A stretch of DNA of 64,000 nt, from contig JALMQS010000136.1 of assembly GCA_024734495.1 (NCBI GenBank), positions 3,105,150-3,169,149 of the forward strand. The letters are read 5' to 3'. Made by a program: the position numbers and the translations under genes. Under the pieces are notes generated by a model, which saw only the letters and a program-made list of their open reading frames with translations, was not told where the DNA came from and did not search any database. This DNA comes from Forficula auricularia (lineage: Eukaryota; Arthropoda; Insecta; Dermaptera; Forficulidae). Positions 55,871 through 64,000 of the stretch are shown piece by piece. How positions within the stretch are numbered: the first letter of the stretch is position 1; every line of letters begins with the position of its first letter.

Positions 55871-56374
55871 CATATGGGGCATTCCACGCCAAATCGGACG
55901 GTTTGAAAAATTTTCAATTTTTGATTTCCTTCATTTTTAGACATTTTTTTGTACCCAACAAAAAACTCTTCCAGGTAAATTTTGAAATTTTTTTGATCAC
56001 TGGTTTAAAAGATATCGAATTTCGGTTTTTCGCTCATAACTCGCTTCATAACTTCTTGAAAAATAGTCCAAATTCAAATTTTTTTTTTAATTTTTGTTTT
56101 TTTACATTACATTTTTAAAAATTATTTAAGGTGTTTTTATATGCGATTTTTTGAGTTTAAAAATTTTAATCTTGTTTTTGAAACTGTATGTACTTTTTTG
56201 ATTTTTTTGATATTTTTAGATTTTAAACTTCTATTCATTCTACAAATTTTAAGACCGGCTGATAGTAGTCCTTTGATAATTACTATACTATTTTTTTTTC
56301 GATTTTTTATTTTAATTTTCTTTCACAAACTAAAATACTAATATTTTAAAAAGAACCGTGTTTGGTGGCCCTAT
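55871..56374. other. Gene-free stretch, low complexity
   Basis: T/A-rich; begins 'ggggcattccacgccaaatc'. The Phe-rich open frames 55,843-56,341 reflect T runs. Confidence 0.5.
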
Positions 56375-56833
56375 TTTATTTAAATTGAATTGGCTAAGGG
56401 GCCAGTAAGGGTGCGTTGATCTTGAGTGGAGTGGGAACTTTGCTTCTGTGTATGTATAATGAAGGCAGGTCGAAAGACAGTATTTGAGATTGTTCTGTTT
56501 GGAATAACTTGTTTTACCAGTGTAATGATTCTTAATGTAAAACGTCTGCTGGAAATAGATTTTACGTGTTTTTTTGTGACTTGGGTGAGTAGTATATAAT
56601 CCTCATTTCCACCCTTTAAAAATTTATTATAAATGTCTAAAACAAAAAAATTTAAACATGCAATGATCTTTCCCAGTTGACGTGCACTGATGAAGAGCAG
56701 CGGTATAGCGCTCGAAACGTGTTAAAATATCGATTGCGTCTGCCCAAAAATAAAGTAACGCAAACAAGTTGACTTTTATTTAACTTTTTGCTTTTCCCCT
56801 TACTGGCCCCTTAGCCAGGCCTAATTTAAATAA
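56375..56833 (+). mobile_element. Inverted-arm element carrying a hammerhead ribozyme
   Basis: Perfect 21-bp inverted arms (56,391-56,411 against 56,797-56,817, core GGGGCCAGTAAGGG), extended outward by diverged 'tttatttaaatt'. The ribozyme at 56,681-56,745 lies toward the right arm. No coding. Confidence 0.75.
56681..56745 (+). ncRNA. Type I hammerhead ribozyme
   Basis: CTGATGA at 56,687-56,693. Stem II is GAGC/GCTC (56,695-56,698 with 56,710-56,713) plus two inner GC pairs around a bulged A and a GGTATA loop. GAA at 56,714-56,716. Stem III is A717-T739, C718-G738, G719-C737 and T720-G736. C740 is the cleavage residue (preceded by GT, giving GUC). Stem I is A686-T741, C685-G742, G684-C743 and G682-C745. 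Every conserved hammerhead position is met. Cleavage would follow position 56,740. Confidence 0.8.
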
Positions 56834-57044
56834 AGCTCACTAATTATTTATTTTAGGCTTACCTGTTACTAGTAACGATAAAAATCATTTTAAAATTACT
56901 AAAAAAAGAGAACTATATACCAAAAAGAGGTTTTAATAATGGTTAATACCCGTACAGCACAGAGACCAAAATAAAACCCAAATGCAACTTTTTTGATTGG
57001 TTGAATTATAGTCATTATATAGTTTTATTTATTTATTTATTTTT

Positions 57045-57215
57045 TATGATATTGATGTGAGAAGGAGATACACCAGAAGGTCCATCCCCTAAAGGCCTGT
57101 ATGGGCTGGCCTCTCCATCGTGAAAAGAACAGAGCAGAAGGAAAAGAAGCCGGGATCACGAGCCAATCTCAGAAACTTAGATACAATTCAATATCCAATT
57201 TACTAAGGTTTTAGG
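57045..57215 (-). repeat. LINE 3' UTR-type repeat, copy 2
   Basis: Reverse complement of 7,750-7,910. No long poly(A) here; it is bordered by 'atttatttatttatttttta'. Confidence 0.65.
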
Positions 57216-57299
57216 GGCTTCGAGCAGTGGTAAATTCTCCGCGCGATAAATTCGGTTAAATTTATCTCCTACTTAAATTTAGGTTGAATTACGGTTTCA

Positions 57300-57602
57300 A
57301 AACGGTAGTTATGTCTCGTTTTTTTCCGTTTTCCAACTGTGTTGTATTATCTTTAAATTATAGTCGCAAAGACTTATATATATATATATATATATATATA
57401 ATGTTGATTATTGTATATTATTAAAGAATTGTGTAATTATTCATTATATTAAACAAATCAAAGAAATTTAAAATTATAAATAAACAGGTTGCAAATCGGT
57501 GACAAAAATGTTGGCGACAACCTTATTGTAACGGTTTCTTTATAATCTTTGCGACTATAATTTAACGATAATACAACACAGTTGCAAAACTGAAAGGAGG
57601 GT
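57300..57602. repeat. Palindromic element with (TA)n
   Basis: Inverted pair 57,330-57,372 and 57,546-57,588 ('aactgtgttgtattat', 'attatagtcgcaaaga'), with an AT microsatellite at 57,375-57,401. No coding. Some similarity of outer parts ('ggttgaattacggtttc' / 'gtgaaccgcgattgg'). Confidence 0.65.
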
Positions 57603-58085
57603 GAACCGCGATTGGAATTAGGTGTACACGTCTTTGGAATTATTTTGTAATTCATTAGATAATGCCCCTTCATCTATTGTCTTGGAAATTAAAGTGGAAG
57701 TAGGTGTACACGATATTAGGTCACGGTTCACCCCTCGATTTGGCTTATATGTATATAGATTATACATCTATGCATAAGAAAATGCAATTCTTATTATATT
57801 TTTAATGAAAAAGTTAATAATTGTGCTCCCATCAAATGATAATTGTAACAATTGATATTGTGCTTAGAGGATGGATACTAAAAGGTGTCTGAAACATCAA
57901 ATAAATGAATTAAAAAAAGGACATAAAATTTGATTTCTTCCATTTTCCCGATTTAAATAATTACATGTATGTCTATAAAAATACATATAAAAAAAATTAA
58001 AAAATTATAGAATATTTGATTGGAGATGCTTTTGCCCCGAATTTATAGTAGGTAGGAACATACTATATTTATTAGAAATGTTATC
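57603..58085. other. Gene-free stretch
   Basis: AT-rich; no repeat partner recognised. Confidence 0.4.
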
Positions 58086-58101
58086 ATTTAAATATATCCC
58101 A

Positions 58102-59256
58102 TTAATTAAATTAATCTTTAAGAAATTCAAAGATGTTTTTATAAAGCGAAATTTTAGAGAATACTTAGCCAGACTACCGTTTTATAAGAACCTTTGAGGT
58201 CCAGCTGATTCTCCATCCTGAACCAAGAGAGCGAAAAAAGATATGGTCCATCTAGGTGTTACCCGGTATCAATCCGCGTATAGCCCGCATGATACCCCAC
58301 CACGGACCACCCAGAGGGACATGGCATCTCAAGTTCTTATATATTACTCCCTCGATTCAGACGCTTTTTACAAGTCTATTCTTACATAGAGAGATGATAC
58401 AAATTAATTTAGAATTCCGCGGAGTAAATTCGCGAGCAAATCCACTCAACGGAATTTTTAACAAATTATAAGTAAATTTGTTTTTCTAGTATATTTATAC
58501 AAATATAGAAATTATCAAATTAATTAAATTAATCTTTAAGAAATTCAAAGATGTTTTTATAAAGCGAAATTTTAGAGAATACTTAGCCAGACTACCGTTT
58601 TATAAGAACCTTTGAGGTCCAGCTGATTCTCCATCCTGAACCAAGAGAGCGAAAAAAGATATGGTCCATCCAGGTGTTACCCGGTATCAATCCGCGTATA
58701 GCCCGCATGATACCCCACCACGGACCACCCAGAGGGACATGGTGACCAAGTTCTTATATATTACTCCCTCGATTCTCAGCTGGACCTCAAAGGTTCTTAT
58801 AAAACGGCAGTCTGGCCAAGTATTCTCTAAAATTTCGCTTTATAAAAACATCTTTGAATTTCTTAAAGATTAATTTAATTAATTTGATAATTTCTATATT
58901 TGGATAAATATACTAGAAAAACAAATTTACTTATAATTTGTTAAAAATTCCGTTGAGTGGATTTGCTCGCGAGATTTACTCCGCGGAATTCTAAATTAAT
59001 TTGTATCATCTCTCTATGTAAGAATATGGAGAATCAGCTGGACCTCAAAGGTTCTTATAAAACGGTAGTCTGGCTAAGTATTCTCTAAAATTTCGCTTTA
59101 TAAAAACATCTTTGGATTTCTTAAAGATTTAATTTAATTAATTTGATAATTTCTATATTTGTATAAATATACTAGAAAAACAAATTTGCTCATGATTTGT
59201 TAAAAATTCCGTTGAGTGGATTTGCTCGCGAATTTACTCCGCGGAATTCTAAATTA
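58102..59256. mobile_element. Foldback element (1.16 kb) with 16-bp TSD
   Basis: ATTTAAATATATCCCA at 58,086-58,101 and 59,257-59,272. The arms consist of repeats of a 235-bp unit ('gaattccgcggagtaaattc' ... 'aaacctttgaggtccagctg'-like text): one partial and one full unit forward (58,102-58,216 and 58,401-58,640), two reversed (58,770-59,010 and 59,027-59,256). Between them the 90-bp 'ggtccat...accacccag' block occurs twice (58,243-58,325 and 58,663-58,745). No transposase. The layout is that of foldback or Galileo-like elements. Confidence 0.8.
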
Positions 59257-59272
59257 ATTTAAATATATCCCA

Positions 59273-59441
59273 ATATACTTAAGGCAGTTTCAAACATGAA
59301 GCTGTCAAATATAAAATAATTCTGAAATCTGTTGTGTTGGATAAATATTTTAAATATTTATATAAATATTTTTTAATAATTATTTTCTTTTCAAGCAAAT
59401 AATGGAAAAAATTGATTTATCATAATTCCAAATAAAAATAT

Positions 59442-59493
<52 letters not shown>

Positions 59494-59875
59494 CCAAATA
59501 TATTTAGCTGTATTGGAAAAAATTAAAAAAAAGAATAAAGATATATAATTTGATAATAATTAATATTAAAATATAATTATTTATTATTTGATTTAATTGA
59601 ATTTTCAAAATATATTTAAATTTAAAAAGAATATATAACGCAGTTGACAAAACAATTTATTATTATCGGATTGATGTATATTAATAATAAATTCGTAAAT
59701 CTATTAAATGAATGAGGTCATGTGTGCATTTTATTAAAGTATTTGATTAGAAGGAAAAGAAAAATATGCACCCGTCAGCCAGGCACATTTTAATTACTCT
59801 TTCCATTTTGAAATTTAATTATGTATAATTTACAGAGTAAGGCTTATAAAATAATAAAGACTCATTCATATAAAC
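59273..59875. other. Gene-free stretch
   Basis: Extremely AT-rich with the (AT)n above. May include LINE 3' flank near 59,700-59,875. Confidence 0.4.
59446..59489. repeat. (AT)n microsatellite
   Basis: About 22 AT units. Confidence 0.95.
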
Positions 59876-61575
59876 ATTATTATTATTAATTGAGTTGTTG
59901 CACTTTCTCAGCATTACTGCTGGAAAAATTTCACCTATCCCTTGGATGGGCTGGGATTAGGCTCGGTCGACATGGAGAGGGAATTCACCCTATCCCACAC
60001 TCGACTCTATAACGATATGAACTTTCTCACGAGATGGCAGGTTTGTAAAATAGTTGCCTTTTGCACTGTGCAGATTATATTGCAAGAGAGTCCTAAAGCT
60101 GTTACATTTTTTTTTAACTTTCTGGTTAAGATTCCTTCAGCTGAGATTATCAAAGGCAGGATGGTCACGCTTTCAAGTTTCCAGAGTCGTTTAACCTCGA
60201 TAGCAAGATTTTGATATTTCCGGATTTTCTCTGTTTCTACTTTTCTAAGATTGTGGGACAAGGGGACTCCAATATCTGACGATCCAAGCTCTTCGAGATC
60301 GCTTTTCAATAATAAGGATGTCAGGTCTGTTATGTTCCACAGTCCTATCTGTGAGTATAGGCCGGTCCCAGTATAGGAAGGCCTCACTCGACTCAAGAAC
60401 AGGGACAGGAGAATATTTATAATACGGTGGCACAATATCCAGAAGTTTGTATTTGTTGGCAAGTTTCGAGTGAATTACTTTAGCCACACTGTTATGTCTG
60501 TTTAGATAGTCATTATAGGCCAACACAGAACATTCCACGATTACGTGTTCAATAGTTTATCCAGGCTTACAGCATCTTCTACAATTATCATGGGTGTTTA
60601 ACTTTAAAATATTTCTTTCGTAATTTTTTGTTCTTATTAATTTGTCTTGAATTGATATTATAAATCCCTCCGTTTCCGGAAATAAGTATTCCTTCTTAGT
60701 GAATAGGAGGGATCCACTTTTATCAATACTTTCATCGTTGATTTGCAGAGGATACTTTCCATGGAGTACTTTTGCTTTCCAATCAAAGAACATATCAACG
60801 TTGGATCTGACCTCACTCAACACAGTGCGGTATTTAAGTTTGACAGGAGTGGTGTGATGTGTCTAACTCAACTATTTTAGCAATTTTCGGGTGGCTATGA
60901 TTGTGAAAATATGCTCTTAATTTGTTCTCTTGATTGCGGCATGGTCGGCTTAAATTTAACAGAACTCTCCCTCCTTCAGAGTGATGTAAGTACAACCGTT
61001 CCAAAGCTGATTTAGGATGAAGAACTTTGTTAATAACCGTCTAGTTAATCTATCCAGCTTCTCCAAATCAGTCCCCGACCATTTAACAACACCAAAAGAG
61101 TATACCAGAATAGGCACAGCCCAGGTGTTGATAGCCCTAAATAAGTTTCTAAAATTTAATTTAGTATTTAACAGTTTAGTTAATCGGTATTTGTATTTAT
61201 TACTAAATTCATCTTTCAGCTTTTTATGAGGAATTCCATGGCATTGCTGAATTCCTTAATATTTTTAGGTATCCTCAGGGTAGAACGAAGCAATACCTTC
61301 CAAAATCTCACCGGACACAGCGGATTTTCCCTTTACCAAATGAAGACTAGCACATTTGTATAGAACGAAATTCATGTTTATGGATGAGCTAAAATTTTTC
61401 GTTAAACTCGTGAGTTGTTCTAGTTGTTGTTGGTTTTCGGTATATAGTTTTAGATCGTCCATATAGAGTAAGTGGCTAAACCTAGATTCTTCACGAGGGG
61501 CCACGCTAAAACCGTTGTTAGAGGTATTAAGAATGTGAGATAAAGGATTTAGAGCCAAACAGAACCAAGTATAAG
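59876..61575 (-). pseudogene. Restriction-like-endonuclease LINE (R2/R4/Dong group), 5'-truncated
   Basis: The frame begins inside the RT (WFCLALNPLS at 61,570). It continues with the catalytic box SHLLYMDDLKLY (YMDD), INTWAVPILVYSFGVVKWS (61,130), CRRC ... EHV..C finger (60,560), TDRTVEHNRPDI with the PD...D-type endonuclease motif (60,350), and ends QKATILQTCHLVRKFI near 60,020. Such elements have a C-terminal PD-(D/E)xK nuclease instead of AP endonuclease. The 3' end meets ATT/TAA repeats (59,877-59,893), in line with the Dong preference for TAA runs. About five stops or frameshifts. Confidence 0.82.
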
Positions 61576-62932
61576 TATAAATCGCGGGAAAGATGGTGGC
61601 AGGGAGCGAGTTCCAGTCTCTGGAGGTCATAGGGATAAAAGAGTTGGCGAAAGCGCTTGTTCGATTTTTATCCAATTTGACAGCGAAGGGGTGCTGAGCG
61701 TTCGAAAACCGCGTGTTTCTCGCAAAGAGGGCTTTAGGGGGAATAATTGATTTCAGCTCGACTGAACAGACACCGTGATAGTATCTGTAGTACAGGGAAA
61801 GGGCAGAAACGGTTCTTCGGTGAGCCAGGGAGTCGAGTGAGTTGGTTAGAGCCGGGTCTCCTATTAGTTTAATTGCTCGCTTCTGAATCGCATCCAGTGT
61901 AGCAAGAGAATGCTTGGAGGCACCCCTCCACAGATGAGAGCCCTATTCGAGACAGGGACGAATTTGAGCCTTATACAGTGTAAGAAGTTGACTGGGAGTA
62001 TAATAGCGTCTAGACCTAAATAGGAGACCAAGCTTGCGCGCTGCAGCTTTAGCAGTGGTTGAGATATGGTCATTCCATGAAAGGTCAGACCCTAGAGTTA
62101 CGCCTAGCATTGAAATTTTATCCCTAAATTCTAGTGAGTTTGAATCGAATGATATGTTTGGGAGGTTTCTGTCGACGCGCCTAGAAATAAGGCAACACTG
62201 AGTTTTCACTGCATTGAAGTTAACTAAGTTTTGGGATCCCCAGTTTTTAAGTCTGCCTAAGTCTAAATTTATTGAGGAGGCAATGTCTGCACGGTTTTTA
62301 TGCGATGCAGGGGCGTTATGTAGGGTGCTGTCATCTGCGTAACAATGTACCGGATTGGAGGGCAAGTTTAGAAGGTCGTTGATATAGATAAGAAAGAGCG
62401 TAGGGGAGATAACCGATCCCTGAGGAACTCCAGCGTTGGTATGGAAGGAGGAAGATGATATTCCATCGATGACAACCTTAATTCTAGGGTCTGAAAGAAA
62501 ACTTTCGAACAACTTGCAGAGTTTCGGCGCAAGGCCGACGGAGGTCAATTTGGCAAGAAGATTTTTGTGCCAGACCATATCGAAGGCTTTTGAGATGTCT
62601 AAAGCAACCGCGATGGTCCCATTCACGGCCTCCAGGGTTTTATTCCAGATATGAATTCAATATGCTAGGATGTCACCGGTAGACCGGGACTCCCTGAAAC
62701 CATATTGTCTATCGTGGATTAATTTATTTGACTCTAAGTGTCGTAGAACTTGCTCGTTGATGGACTTTTCCATGATTATGGATAGGAGACAAGTGATTGC
62801 TATAGGTAGATAGTTTTTTACTTTGGACGAATCGCCTTTTTTCTTAATTGGTTGGATTCTGTCTAGTTTCCAGGCCTCCGGAAATATTCCGGAGTTATAG
62901 GAGAGAATGAAAAAGATATGATCCATTTAGCT
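61576..62932 (-). pseudogene. CR1/Jockey-type LINE reverse transcriptase
   Basis: Motifs: FPEAWKLDRIQPIKKKGD and NYLPIAITCLLSIIMEKSIN (62,850), QYGFRESRSTGDILAY (62,660), VALDISKAFDMVWHKNLL (62,600), AGVPQGSVISPTLFLIYINDL (62,430), VHCYADDSTLH (catalytic YADD, 62,340), MLGVTLGSDLSWNDHI (62,100), SQLLTLYKAQIRPCLE (61,950) and NSFIPMTSRDWNSLP (61,640). The endonuclease half is absent and the 3' tail is replaced by another LINE at 61,575. Two frame breaks (62,655 and 61,940). Confidence 0.85.
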
Positions 62933-63150
62933 ACAATCCAACGTCATTATTGCGTATAGCGCGCATGACACTTTGGATGGATCACCAAATGAATTTGAAA
63001 TCTGAGATGTTATATATTCAATCTTCCCAGTCCAGAGCGCTCGATCTATTGGCACGTATGTTAGGTGCCTGCCACCAATTGCTTCAACCAGCAGTAGTCT
63101 CGCGATATATATCTTGTTAAAAGCGTGATCAAAACAATTTCTCGTCAATA
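62933..63150 (-). repeat. Segment related to the foldback core
   Basis: Aligns by eye with 58,238-58,345: 'gaaaaagatatg(a/g)tccat', 'gcgtatagc(g/c)cgcatga', 'ttatatatt'. The 73-codon minus-strand frame here is not recognised. Confidence 0.5.
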
Positions 63151-64000
63151 TGTTAATTTTTCTTTCGATATATTAATGGGAAAATTATAAATTTATTAAC
63201 TTCATTATTTCAAGTTAGAAATATATAAGTTCAGATATTATTTTCAATTAATATTTGACAAAAATCACCTACATTTGATTCGCGATTGAATCAAATGTAG
63301 GAAACATACGATTTATTAATTTGAGGTTTTTTTATTAAATCATTTTTATTAGAGAATTCAATAATTTTTCATTTAATTTTAAATCATCAAATGAATGTTT
63401 TATTTATTTATTTTTAATTTTTTATTTGGTTCTATTTAAACTGATTTCATCGTCTGTATGTCTTTTACTAATCGAATATACTGAGGCAATTTTCTTGAAA
63501 TTGTCATTTGAATAGGGAAGTTTTTCAGGTGCTACAGAAAAATTGAATTTCTCTTCTTTAATGCATTATGAAATATTTTTTTTTTAGTATTTTTAATAAT
63601 ATTTTATTTATTGTGAAGGACACAAGATGTTTATCACCTCTATTGCTTAAAATAAGAAAATCGAGAAATATATCGATTAAGATGTTATTATTTCGAAAAT
63701 TTTTAAAAATTTTCATTTCCCCCCATAAAAATCTTTGAAATATTAAAAAATTATCGATTAAGATAAATCCATCATTTGACAATAGGGGAACTTTTTAGGG
63801 ACTGATGAAAAAATTTATTTTCTACTTTTTTAGTACGTTATAAAATAAACAACTTTTCAAAGTATTTTTAATAAATTTTTAATGAATTCTTAATACATTT
63901 TTTATTTATTGAGAAAAATACAAGAAGTTTCAACACCTCTGTTGCCTCCAAGAAAATACAAGAGAAATATATAAAGGGTTCATTATTTTGGGAAATTAAA
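63151..64000. other. Gene-free stretch with a perfect palindrome and a diverged tandem pair
   Basis: 63,268-63,301 is a perfect 14-bp inverted repeat (CCTACATTTGATTC, 6-nt loop). 63,510-63,690 and 63,785-63,975 are diverged direct repeats ('tattgtgaaggacacaagatg' type and 'cacctctgttgcc'). No gene. Confidence 0.6.

Overview
The window is AT-rich animal DNA, almost certainly from an arthropod and probably an insect. It consists nearly entirely of transposable elements and their debris. I find no host gene, rRNA, functional tRNA or CRISPR array. The organism call rests on the repeat mix: an I-type LINE with RNase H, RTE, CR1/Jockey-type and restriction-like-endonuclease LINEs, a Penelope-like element (PLE) with a GIY-YIG endonuclease, PIF/Harbinger and Tc1 remnants, and many small palindromic elements. 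The species cannot be read from the sequence. Bases 796-895 are an assembly gap of 100 N.

Layout. 1-10 kb: interspersed repeats, mainly two families. I call 'F' the palindromic family whose ends read CCGACTTC, and 'G' the family with internal tandem monomers of about 120 bp. 10-20 kb: a decayed PLE present twice (10.1-11.9 and 16.0-19.2 kb), each copy split by a 0.9-kb long-inverted-repeat element. The second copy is also split by a 5'-truncated RTE LINE. A Harbinger remnant and a tRNA-core palindromic repeat lie between them. 20-43 kb: short repeats, C-rich tracts, LINE tails, a Tc1 fragment and a Jockey-type LINE broken by later insertions. 43.8-49.9 kb: a full-length I-type LINE (minus strand) with a 14-bp target-site duplication (TSD), inside a small ribozyme-bearing element that has its own 12-bp TSD. 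50-57 kb: palindromic elements with a tRNA-like core, more F copies, and a hammerhead ribozyme element. 58-59.3 kb: a foldback element. 59.9-63.1 kb: two different LINEs fused head to tail on the minus strand.

Two things stand out. First, a set of small elements has inverted-repeat arms around a hammerhead-ribozyme-like core: conserved CUGANGA, a stem II hairpin, GAA, a short stem III, then H17. One (56.68 kb) fits the type I consensus at every position I can check, and others show compensatory changes in stem I. Second, palindromic elements carry a tRNA-like T-arm/B-box core inside long inverted arms. They are flanked by 12-13-bp TSDs and are truncated on one side, which suggests movement by target-primed reverse transcription. 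Comparison of filled and empty copies within the window dates several insertions, including two of only 47 and 65 bp.

All coding features are fragments or frameshifted copies. None looks able to make a full protein as assembled.
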